A DNA stretch of 64,000 nt from Mayamaea pseudoterrestris (Eukaryota; Bacillariophyta; Bacillariophyceae; Sellaphorales; Sellaphoraceae), in NCBI GenBank assembly GCA_027923505.1, contig BROI01000007.1, positions 248,001 through 312,000 of the forward strand, given 5' to 3'. Position numbers and translations under genes: made by a program. The notes under the pieces were generated by a model, which was not told the origin of the DNA, ran no database searches, and saw nothing but the letters and a program-made list of their open reading frames with translations. Positions 25,226-35,700 of the stretch are shown here, piece by piece. Numbering within the stretch: position 1 is the stretch's first letter; each line of letters starts with the position of its first letter.

Positions 25226-25968
25226 TTACACAAGGTCCACAGGAATGCTATCTGGGAGTCCCGTCGATGAGCAGCAACGTCCTGGATATGCCGAATAATC
25301 TGTCGTATGTCGAAGCAGCTGACCCACGACGAGGCATGGACAAATCAACGAGCAGCAAGTGTCTTCGCTTCCTCCTGGACAGCAGTTGGTTTCCTCCGGA
25401 ATGTTATACTTTTGTCGTACATGCGACCGTATGTTCTTTAAGCACATGACTGTGAATCCAAAGTAAATATAGGCCAACAAGTCATCAACTGCGCAAAAGA
25501 AATAGTAAGAGGTTGGCGGTTCGACCCAGTGTTGTGAATCAATATTTGGATCAAGCGTGGCAATTACAATGAGCAATAATGTTCGCGTCATCCAAAACAA
25601 GACTGTCGTTTTCAAAAGCGTTTTAAAAGCAAACGCTGCCTGCGATGCACTAGCAACTTGGCCGGCGTATGATAGTTGCATTCGGGTTGCAACTTGCCCA
25701 GCGCCCGTCAAAACGCAACAACAGATAGAGTTATATATGGAGGCATGAAAGGGACCATGTCTGCACCAACTCCAGAGCGAGTCTCTCCAACGTCCAACTG
25801 GCGGAGAAACGGTGAAACGTCCATTGCAGTCTGTATTGGTGCTGGATTGGGACGCGTTATTGTTCGTGGGCGATGGCGCTGCCGAATCGTTGTTGCCAGC
25901 AGCCGCCAAAGTCTGTAGGAGAATGAAAAAAGAAAGATTACATCAGGCTATACAATACGATGATTCAT
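25226..25968 (-). CDS. PLAC8 family cysteine-rich membrane protein
   Basis: Host gene with an open frame of about 228 codons (25,912-25,226). It shows the PLAC8 (DUF614) layout: a conserved 'WRDSLWSWCRHGPFHASIYNS' type start near residue 45, a Cys cluster 'SICCCVLTGAGQ', two hydrophobic segments, then 'VRQKYNIPEE' and the second Cys cluster 'CCSLICPCLVVGQLLRHT'. PLAC8 proteins act at membranes in metal transport or cell-size control; the role here is unknown. The frame has no usable ATG. Just upstream lies a strong 3' splice site (pyrimidine tract, then CTACAG at 25,913), and an ATG at 25,968 with GTATAG at 25,953 would give a 41-nt intron and a 233-aa product starting MNHRIT. The intron is a proposal. 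The first 30 residues are Asn/Ser/Ala-rich. The stop lies 164 bp beyond the convergent kinase relic. Confidence 0.82.
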
Positions 25969-28900
25969 GGAGGTGTATATTCATTCATGCACTAGTTTCC
26001 AAATCGATCCATTTCCTCAGAGAGAAGATTAGCGTGCGTTTGTTTTCACTGCACCCAAGTCGGCCGCCGCGTGGCAGTGCTGCAAAAGGACCGGCAGCAG
26101 GGACCAAACAGCAACGTCTGTGCTCGAAATCTCTGAACAAGTTCTTCCTTGTCATCATTGGAAGCTCTAAAACGTCTTGGTGAATTTGCATCTAAGCTTG
26201 CCAGTTGACCGACTACCGACTCACCAGTGGCTCCATTTCCTGCATCTCAACGTCAGCAGCAAAGGAAGAAGCAGAGACTTGAGATCGACGTCTACCAAAC
26301 ATGATAGTGAATATCATAAAGGTAGCTGGATCTGATTAGAAAGCCATCAGTAATGGCGCAATATACCTCGGCGGCCTATGCCGCCATGGCCGAAGGCCGA
26401 ACGGAACGAACGAACGGGCGCTGCGGTCATCGTGGTTACGCGCGAGGGTCATTTCCAGTCATGCTGGAAAAACCGCTACGACATACTGTATTCACGAATC
26501 AAAAATGTTGCGTTCCGTGATGCCATTCCTTGCAGCAATCGTTTCATGCCAACTTATCGACCTTTCCATGACCAAAACGCCATAATGGCAACTTCGGAGA
26601 GCTAATGAATCAGTGGCTAAAGTTGACATTCGACGAGAGGTTCATCGACTGAGTCATTAGTCATCCATCACCAATTATGCCTTTCATCAATCATGCATTT
26701 CACCTTTTTGTCGGCATCAGCCAAGCAGTTCGAGCCGACGATGCAGAAAACAATCCGCACGGCAATCACAATGACGACGCGATGACAAGGCCGCAGGACC
26801 AAGCTTTGCAAAAGGATCAATATAGAGATTAGAATGCCAGTCGCATGGAATCACATGGAGCAAGCTTCGCCCGGTCATGAGTCACACAAGCCGCTGCTGC
26901 TGCTTTGTTGCTACTTAATTAGCTGCGTCTCGTACTGCTTGGCACTGTTGGACGGAATGTATTATTGTGTCATGCCAAGACATGATGGAAGCTCGGCCTC
27001 TCGGGCCGTGTACTCATTGCATGTCAACCAAATCTTCGCTTGCGATTCCTTGACGACTATCTGAACGGCTGCTTCTGCATTAGTGATCCACGTGCGCATC
27101 ATTCCTACAATGCCTTTGAGGCGGCTGAATTAAATTGCGCAGATGGCTAGCATACAATGATCGCAACGGAGCCATAAAATCTTGGTCGCTGCAGCAGCCT
27201 GCGCACATCGCTCTATTTCAATTTGGGAAGACGGTAAAGATACTTCTCGTCGGTCACTGATTTGTCGTCATGAAGCAATTGTCTACAAAGTGTCTTGACT
27301 CGACACTGCTGAGCGGCGAGAACCAGCAGACATCGCGACCCTGCGTGTATTAACAAACGCGATGATAGCGGAGTCACCTTTTCCGATGCGAGGGTATTTG
27401 TAGGGTCGGCGCAAGATTGGATTGCTTCATTTACGTACCTTGTCACGTCTTGAGGCGGCAGCGCATTTGTACAGTCCATCACAATCATCGCTATAGGTGG
27501 AAAGCAAGTGCACGGGAATTCTATGCATACATCATAGGTGCTAGGCCAGCCAATGTCCCCAGTCTTGGCGAACTAATGCAACACGAGAAGGGCATTGTGA
27601 GACGTCAAGGCTAACCACTGTAAAACCCATCCCTTTGAGCGTAATAGATCAGTACGATTTTGACCGTGCGAGAACGTTTGAAATGACGCATACCATTAAG
27701 TCAATAAATAGGCCCATGGCTGCAACGTGTGCTGGGTTTGTGCGGATGCGGAGCTCGCTTCATATTGGATGAGGGCCACCGAACGACTTATGTGCGTAAC
27801 GGAAATGACGAAACAGTAGACGAGCTTGGTAACACAAGGGCAAAGGAAACCGTTTTTGTGAACATCTGCGCCAAAGACGGCATGCTTGGCTTTGCGTTGT
27901 CTGCTCGACACCACTTTAAGGAAGGTTGACAGGTCAAATGAACTGTGAATGATTGGAAGTGCGAGCGGGCAGCAAATTGACGAGTTAAAGGGTTAGTGGA
28001 TCGACGTGAACGAGTCGCGTCGAGAATTGTTGTGAATACTGCGACGCGGTGGTGTCGCAAATAAAGGTAGTGCGTCCAGCATTCGCTTTATAATGTCTAT
28101 TTCTGTTTAATTATGATTCATGGCATGCGAATAATTCCTCGTGTAGTTCAGACTCTCATTGCCACGGAGCAGATTTCATTGCCACAGAACAAAATAAATG
28201 ACGTTCATTTCCACGAATGCATGCCCGCTGCCATGGCTACAGTATAAGACTGCACTTGCAGTTGCCTCGCCGTAATGTCATTTCAAAGCCACTAGTCTTC
28301 TTGGACGCTACGTCGTCATCGTCGTAGCGGCGAGCTGAATCTTAGTTGATGGATCCCTCCCCGTCATTTTCGATATCTTGATGTACCGCGCGACTCTTGT
28401 CAATCCGAGAAATTGACAGCAGCTTCCAAGTAGTTTGGACAGATTTCAGCGGCATCATGGAGTCGTATTATTTTTAAAGTGCGGTTGCTCGTAATGGACC
28501 TGCATCTTGACGTTTTGCCGACACAACTGCCCGCGTGTCATTCTTTCGAAGGCTGCCGTATTGCCCGTCTTGTTGACTGGCATATGAACCTTACTGCGAA
28601 AATAATGCTTTTGTCGCATTTTGTAAAGGTTGCAGATCGAGCAAGATTGCTCCGATCATCCGAGATCCGAGCATCGTCGCCTTCATTCTTCATTTGGTCT
28701 ACCGAAAGTCAAAGTCACAGAACGAACAGCGAAGCAAGTCTCAGAATGACGTTGGAGCATCATTCCACGCAATCTTTGAACCTTGCGAAAAAGTCGGATA
28801 TGGCGATGAGCGACAAAGACTCGTCATCGATGGACTCCTCGTTGTATCGTGTCAGTTGTCGTTGTCGCCTTGTCGCTGCCATCACCGTGATTCCGCTTCT

Positions 28901-29362
28901 TGGGTGCTTTGTGGCATCCCTTTTTTACTACCGGTAGTACGATGGCACTGTTGTCGACTTCTATAGCATACTCCATGCCGCCATGGTGCATTGACCAAGT
29001 TTGCGGTCGAACGAGCTCGCGAGCTGCATCAATTGCGGAGCAATAGCAGGCAGTACCGTACGTAAGGCAGTTTCTCGACGACCGCAAATCATAACCGCTG
29101 CGATATAAAAATAATGAAAAGTGAGTCATTGGGCGATAGTGCAAAACACGCGATATCAGGAATAGGCTATATTCTTAGTTTTGTCAAAGGAATTCTACAT
29201 TTATAGGCAATAGTAAAATCGGTTCAATCACACCTTTCATGTCTACCTGCAGGTTTGAAAAGTGCCGCTACGGTAACTCGCGTTCCATCCAGGCGAGTGG
29301 GCGACAACCATGCCGCACCCGTTCATTGTTTGTTATGCTTTGTCATCTCAAGCCTCTCCATC
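25969..29362. other. Gene-poor spacer, no supported gene
   Basis: All frames are short and none matches a family I recognise. Patches with coding-like composition lie on the minus strand at 27,213-27,488 and 28,824-29,144. A GC-rich patch at 26,370-26,430 holds small self-complementary motifs (GGCGGCctatGCCGCC). A short direct repeat of 'cattgccac' occurs near 28,155-28,185. The stretch could contain the 5' ends of neighbouring transcripts; nothing more can be said. Confidence 0.4.
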
Positions 29363-29776
29363 ATGTCATCAACATTCTCCTCGATTCTCTCAAACATTTC
29401 GGCCTCGCATAATCGTTTCAAGCATGCAGTTCATACTCAATTTCGCATTCCGATTCAAAGCAAATACGGTCGATGGGCAATGGGCTTTGTGTACATGACA
29501 ATTCCAATTGTCGGCGGCTACTACGTCATGCAATGGGCCATCGGCAAGAGCCATGAAAGCATTGGGGAGCGTGGAGAGTTACTCCCTGTTAAAACAGTGC
29601 AAGGCATTGGAAATATGCGAATCGCTAGTGATGGAAGCGTTCGCACGATTCGTACTGGAGTCCATTTGAGCGTAAGTTCAGAGGAGGAACAACGAAGGAA
29701 TCGAAAGAAATTGGAACGATTTCTGCAACACACTTTAAAGCAGCCAAACGAAACGCCGAAGGATCAGGATGCTTGA
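29363..29776 (+). CDS. Small single-pass membrane protein, unknown function
   Basis: Open frame of 137 aa from ATG 29,363 (MSSTFSSIL), chosen because it starts directly before an amphipathic, Arg/Ser/His-containing N-terminus that would suit organelle targeting; an upstream in-frame extension to 29,255 has no compelling start. Residues about 35-60 ('WAMGFVYMTIPIVGGYYVMQ') form one hydrophobic membrane span. The remainder is charged, ending in a Glu/Arg/Lys-rich helix. Size and layout recall accessory subunits of mitochondrial inner-membrane complexes, but no family was recognised. Convergent with the light-harvesting gene, with 348 bp between stops. Confidence 0.55.
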   Translation: MSSTFSSILSNISASHNRFKHAVHTQFRIPIQSKYGRWAMGFVYMTIPIVGGYYVMQWAIGKSHESIGERGELLPVKTVQGIGNMRIASDGSVRTIRTGVHLSVSSEEEQRRNRKKLERFLQHTLKQPNETPKDQDA

Positions 29777-30124
29777 GTATGGCGTCATGACGACTAACGA
29801 CTACACGATGCTGGCTGATCGTCGACTGGATGCAGTATGCAAGAGGTTCATTCCTTCGCTCTCATTATTTGGCAGCTCCGTTGACCACGATTCAATGCAA
29901 TAAATAAATCGACCCGTTTTACAATATTAGCAGCCTTTAAATTCTTTGTCACGTGAGTGCGATGATACATATTTACAATTTCAGTCGTCGCCTCATTCTG
30001 TATCCCTACCCATTATCAATGTACACAGCATGACAGTCATCAAAGAATTTAGATAGTACTAACGGTAGTAAAAAAGATTCTAACAAGATGTGATGCTCGC
30101 TTCGTTGTCTTTCTACGTTACAAT

Positions 30125-31320
30125 TTAAATTCCCTCGGGCAAAAAGTAACCTGCCTTGGCGTAATAATCGGGGCTGGTGAAGGCGGCTCCAAGCTGCTGC
30201 ACCACACTCTCGCCACTGGCATTAGCCTGGAATACAACGCCCAAGAATCCAACCATAGCAAGACGCGCATGTTTAATCTCCTGAAGCTGCTTCTCGGCAT
30301 ACTCTTCCGGGGTGTAGTTCAAGTTGAACGGATTGTATCCACCTTGTCCCCAGTTTTGCGAGGCACCGGCCACGTAGTTGGCGCCTTTCTCGCGGATGAA
30401 CTGAATGCGGCGGAACTCCATGAAGCTCATGAACAAAAAGATTTGCACAAGGGCGGCGCCTGGTCCTTGCGAGAAGGCAACAAGCGGGTCTTTGTAAGAA
30501 TAAGCCTCGATGCCAGAGATTTGTCCGAGGGTTCCAAATCCAGGAGCGATGAAACCAAGGACGGCAACCATGCAAATACGTCCGTGCATGAGTTCGGCTT
30601 CACGGTACCAGGTCAAGCCATCAGCTGGTGCTTCTCCTTGGAAAATTCCATTAAAGTAGTTGGCGAGTAGTGGTGCTTTGGTCGACAAGTAGCATGGGTC
30701 GAAACCAACATCACCGACCAAGGATCCGTCAAGTGCGGCCGGAGCAAATTCACCTGGAATAGCGGATGATGGGACCGTTCCTGTGGCTTGCTGCGCGAAA
30801 AGATTAAATGTTGAAGTAAGAACGAATGTGTACTTAAATGTAGGTTGATTGCTCATGACTCGATCATCCGTCTGGTCAGTAACTTTGCAATACTTACGCG
30901 CGAGGCAATAGGTTTGCGGACCGGGACTGGGGCAGCCTTTCGGACCGGAGCAGCAGCCTTTCGAACGGGCGCAACAACCTTCTTGGCAGCGACAGGTGCC
31001 TTGGCGACTGCCTTTTGAACAGGCTTGACGACTTTCTTTTCGACAGCCTTCTTGACTGGCGCCGCCTTGGCAATGATGTTTTTGACTGGGGCGGCCTTGA
31101 CCACTGCCTTCTTGACAGGTGCCACTGCCTTCTTTACAGGTGCGGCTGCCTTGACCACAGCCTTTTTGACTGGGGCAACTTTCTTGGCGACGGCCTTGGT
31201 GGCAGCCGGTGCCGACTTTTTGAGTGGCGCTGCCTTTTTGCCCAAGGCAAAGGTCATGGACGGAGCCGTAAAAGCCGTGGCAGAGGCAACGCAAAGAGCA
31301 AAGACTGGAGCAAACTTCAT
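30125..31320 (-). CDS. Fucoxanthin chlorophyll a/c light-harvesting protein with basic repeat extension
   Basis: Thylakoid antenna protein that binds chlorophyll and carotenoid. Exon 1 is 31,320-30,898 and exon 2 is 30,790-30,125; the 107-bp intron begins GTAAGT and ends GCGCAG, phase 0, and the precursor is 362 aa. ATG 31,320 is chosen because it opens a signal peptide (MKFAPVFALCVASATAF), with predicted cleavage before Phe17 as in diatom ASAF-type plastid targeting. Residues about 28-140 are a Lys/Ala/Pro/Val repeat with about nine PVKK or PVRK units, which ordinary antenna proteins lack. Exon 2 is a complete LHC domain: 'GFDPCYLST' near the start, helix B with 'ELMHGR' (about 207-212), a middle helix, and helix C with 'EIKHAR' (about 312-317), both carrying the chlorophyll-binding Glu and His/Arg pairs. 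The intron separates the repeat part from the antenna part exactly. The subfamily (Lhcr, Lhcf or other) was not resolved. Confidence 0.95.
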
Positions 31321-31388
31321 GGTCAACAAGAGTTACAATGAAAGAAGGATGTGATGATGGTCGGCAAACCGCGATGATGGTCAAGAGG

Positions 31389-31564
31389 TGACGTACAAAT
31401 CCTTGCTTCCGGCGCAGCGTCAAAGATCGCGAGATACGCTCTTCAACAACCTTTAAGTAGTACAGGCGCCAGATGTAAAGGTCATGAAGTACATGAGCCA
31501 ACCCATGACAGATTTGAAATCACATGCGCCGATTGGCTTTCTCGTAATGTCAAAGTGACGTCAC
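31389..31564. promoter_or_regulatory. TGACGT (CRE-like) sites upstream of the light-harvesting gene
   Basis: A perfect 10-bp palindrome GTGACGTCAC (31,555-31,564) lies 235 bp upstream of the start codon, and a second TGACGT (31,389-31,394) 69 bp upstream. Between the start codon and these lies a repeated 'gatgatggtc' pair (31,352-31,380). TGACGT elements are known in diatom CO2- and light-responsive promoters that bind bZIP factors. That they work here is inferred from position only. They could also serve frames on the other side. Confidence 0.4.
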
Positions 31565-31719
31565 TCACTCGCCCGATGCATGAACCGAAAGAATGACCAT
31601 GACGATGCAAAGATCCGTGGAGTATGATGTATCATCTGTAACTGCGACAACTTGCTTCCAAACCCATCGCGTCGCTTTCCATACAGGCTCCTCTGTTGCT
31701 ACTAGTGTAATGGATCACC

Positions 31720-32540
31720 TTGATGTCAGAAAAATCTGCTGGAGTCGCTCGCAAGCTTCTCCGTCGATGCCTTCTCGAAGAGGCTCAAGCTCAGCAAGCT
31801 GCTGATCCTCGACCCTCGAACGACCGTTTTGCTAGCTGCAGCGGCGGCAAGCAGAGCGACAGTTCGTCCGTCATTACTCATACGAAAGCTTCAGCCGCAG
31901 CAGCAGCTTCTACTTCTGTTTCATCAACAAGTCGTTCAGTAAAAGCAACCCGACCACGGACCGCGGCCGACTGGAATCTACAATCAACTCGCCGACTGCG
32001 AATGCAACGACACATCTCCGAGTGAATCTTCAGTAGATGCGGCAGAATCTTGCATTGAGTGATAGAGCAATGGCAGCAAATCGATCTTCGACTCGCTTGC
32101 TTAATAATACTGGAGCAGCAAAAACTTCCGATGAATTTTATCAGCCGTCGCAGCAACACGCAACGTATCATCATCAGCAGCAGCGAACGACCTACCAGCT
32201 ACTCACGACTTACAACGATAGACCCGCGACAGTGCACAATGCTTTTTCCAGCTGGATGAGCACCACCGCATCATCAATTCGCGATACTATAAATGCGGCT
32301 CCAGCATACTTTACGCCGCAATTGACAGCAGCGCACACTAGCAATGCTTCAGCACCCTCTTCCTTTAATAATGATAAAGACTACCGCATTGGGCAAGCCG
32401 CTGCAGAGGATTTTGGAATCAACAAGTCGCATATTCTCTTAAAAGCCAAGGCCTCCATTCGTTCGCATTTGCTGCAAGGGGAACTGCTGTTGACGGACAA
32501 GCTGCATTCGTTGAAAAATCGACGGTTTGAGCATTTCTGA
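31720..32540 (+). CDS. Doubtful low-complexity protein gene in two frames
   Basis: Two successive plus-strand frames: 31,720-32,025 (101 aa, Ser/Ala/Arg-rich) and 32,037-32,540 (167 aa, Asn/Ser/Gln/His-rich first half, then a more ordinary helical stretch 'GQAAAEDFGINKSHILLKAK'). They are in different frames, separated by a few bases with no convincing splice sites. A further open stretch with a Gln run from CAG repeats follows at 32,556-32,747. It may be a low-complexity host protein with an intron I cannot place, or chance open frames in CAG-rich DNA. No family recognised. Confidence 0.3.
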
Positions 32541-32747
32541 TGAGGTGCACTGGCATTGGTGTTCACCGTCAATATGATGAACGGTTTCTTGGACGTGCTA
32601 TACGACAACGTCATGGTGCTGCTGCTGCAGCAACAGCAGCAGGCAACAACGCGAGCAAGCGTACACTTCCAACGAATCCACGATAAGTATCATTGGTTGC
32701 GCTCTATTACACACCGGCTATTGTACTTGCTATCGCGATGCAGCTGA

Positions 32748-35700
32748 ATCACGTTTGCGTAATGCTACATGGACATGTCTACAAAAGTAAAGGTTGACAC
32801 AGCCCTGCTCAGGTTGTTTTGCGTCAATAACGGCGCAGCAGCAAGTTCCATGGCTAAATCGGCAGTGTTACGCGTTGGAAAATGTTGACTACTGACCTGG
32901 TTAAAGCAGCCTTGTTAATCAACGACTTAGCGCGAAATCTCGCCCATCTGCACCGGGCTGGATGCGGTGCCCCGCGATCATGATGGCAAATTAGACTAGC
33001 TGTCTCGCTGGGCGAAATGCCCCAAACTATTGGACTTGAACTTTCCAGATTTTTGTCAAAGAAGTTCCCCCAGCTGTGGTTGTCATCATCGGCAATCTCC
33101 ATGACCATTCACCCCGGTGCATAATTCGCCATGTCACATGCATGATGGGTTGTGCTCATGTCGGCCTGCGAATCAAGTACGAAATTGACTGACTGCAAAC
33201 CGTCATTGTAGGCTGCGAAGCATCACGTCTTTGCCCTATCAAGGAATAAGCAGGGCGTGATTGAATAGTCTGCGACTACGAGCGCACGCATCCGATGCGA
33301 CTTCATCAGGTCGTAGTGGCTTGCAAACCGCCAGATCAAGTCCAGAGGCTTTGGTTGCGCTCCAGAGCAACCAAGATCAAAGTAGCAGCGCTCTCTTTGG
33401 CTCATAAACCAAAGCATGATTTTAGTGTCAGGATGAGCACAGTATCACTTTTGATGACGATTTGGCGATTGGCGATGTCACGAACAAACGAGTCTAGAGC
33501 TCACAATTCACGCGTGTTTGTATGCTCAGGCGAAAGACGTGGAGTGCTTCGTTTCGGAATCGCAATACATTTACACATCCTGCTCGTAATTTGGTAATTT
33601 CATGGCCTGCTCTCGTTGGCGATTCGGCAACGTCTCGTTTCAAGAAATCTAAAACCATGTGGTGATCATTCGCACGATAGGCTCGCCATTGCGGCGATTC
33701 TTGCCAAGACGGCCAGAAAGTCGGCTCATATTGCACTGTGAATGGTTTTCGGTTGCGACGACATTCCGTGTACGTTGTTGTGAATCCCCATTCATTACAG
33801 CATGGAGGCATACAAAAGAACCAACATGCCGTTTATCGCAAGCATTGTATGACGTTTACCCTTGCGGACCTGCCGCGCTCGTTCGCGTCAGACAAGGCAA
33901 AGACCAAGAGCAATGTCAGTATAAAGCAACAATGTTTGCAAGACATTTGCAGTTTATGCTACTCCTTGTTGCTAGACAGCCCAACTTCGGAGGAACAATC
34001 AATCACCCAACCATGTCTGACAGACGTACAGTCGACGACTTCAGTAGGGTGTAATTGAATCATCGAGTGAGTGCCGCCGTCTTGCTTTCTTTCCAAAAAA
34101 ACATATCCAGTGCAGCTTCAAGTCCTGCCAGTCCGATGCGCATGGCTTCTCCCAGCGTGTTATAAATTTGTGTGAACTGATGCTCGCTCGAGTTTTGTCG
34201 AATGATTAAAGCAGGCGCGTGCGTCTCGGAGTTCAACCTCGATGGAAAGTGGCTCCTTGCTATAGTCTTGCGTGATTGCAATAACATATTGTCGCAACCG
34301 CGTCGCATGTCGACCTTTCGACCTTTGACTCCGTCATTGTTGATGCAAGTAGTTCAAGTTTCATTAATAAGGGTCACACCGTCTGAGTAAGTACTTGGTT
34401 GAGGATCCAAACCAGCGGAAGATTGGCGCGGATGACAATACATGAGCTAAACGGCAATTCAATCACAACTACCATTCCTTCCAAGGCCGAGTGACTGCGA
34501 TGCATTCACGTTGTCGAAGACAGCGGAGCATATGCCCCCGACTCGTTCAGTGTTGGCATTGTTCTCATGTCGCACACCCTAGCAAGATACAGGATGAATT
34601 ACGGTATAAAGCATGACAACGTAGAATTCCTCTTGTAGGTAATAAGACACCAATTACACTCGCTTAAGTACGTGTAATCTACGTGATACTCTTGAATAGA
34701 CCAGATGTTTATAGTACGTAGCGCCGCACGCATAAATCCAATGCGAACAGACTCCGCGCAACTAATGCACCGATATGTTCCGATAATTCAAATTAACAGT
34801 AAGCCGCACACGCCATCATGCGTTTGTCAGCAACATTCGAAACGCCGACATCTTAAGCAGACTAGGTCGCGCATGCAGAAAAGCCTTGTAGTCGATTTGA
34901 GTACGATACTAAGTTTGAAGACATCGCGGCCGTGAGATGTACGAGACATTTTTTACCCAAGCGTTTGGGTTTTGTCAATGAAGCAAGCACAAAGCAGCAC
35001 TCGTTGGCTAAATTTACGTGCAAGCCGTATATACAAGGCATCTTCCGTCGACTGGAAGCGAGAATGCCGTCATCCAAACTAAAGGGTGGCTCGTCCAACC
35101 GCCTCTAAGTTACGCCAACATTGTTACCAACCAAACGAGCCTTGCATCATGCAACCCCGTTGCCGATCGTCTGTAGAGACAACCGTGTTTTAGTCGATTG
35201 TTGCTGGTAACGAATCCATTCTTTTGAACCAATTGCCGCCAAGCTTCCAGTGTAGGAAGCACGCGAATACGCTGCGTCATTTTCGTTGCAGTACACTCTC
35301 CTCATCTCGGCGAGCAGTGCACTTTGAGCTTGTGTAGCCTGACTCGTCCAATAGGCACCTTAAAGATCATCCGGTGACTGGCGCTCTGTGTTCTTTTAGA
35401 TGCGTCCGCTCAGAATGCAACAAGAAATCTCTAATCATTGAGTCCGTTTAGTCGTCCATGAGCATGGTCATACCCATCCCACAAAATCAAAATCTTCTTG
35501 AGGGGTCGAACCTCCTATAATGCACAAGTCTTCGTAATGTGTGCTACCGGTATGAATCTTGCAACTCCTGTTGATCTCATAGAGAGCAGTAAATCGTCGA
35601 CGCGTAAACCTTTATGATAATCGACATGTCGTTGCAAAATATACGATTCGCTCTATACCCGTGTTGAACGTGTCATTCCGCATTCTTTTACTACTCTTGA

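Noticed and set aside
25505-25530. GGTTCGACCC on the plus strand, suggesting a tRNA B box
   Set aside because: It lies inside the PLAC8 coding frame and no cloverleaf can be drawn.
30125-31501. A single 458-codon minus frame across the light-harvesting gene
   Set aside because: Its 5' two thirds lie in another frame of exon 1 and run through the intron. The spliced model has proper targeting sequence and GT-AG ends.
35495-35520. B-box-like GGTTCGACCCC on the minus strand, suggesting a tRNA
   Set aside because: It has a plausible T-arm but no A box, no anticodon arm and no acceptor stem at the right distance upstream.
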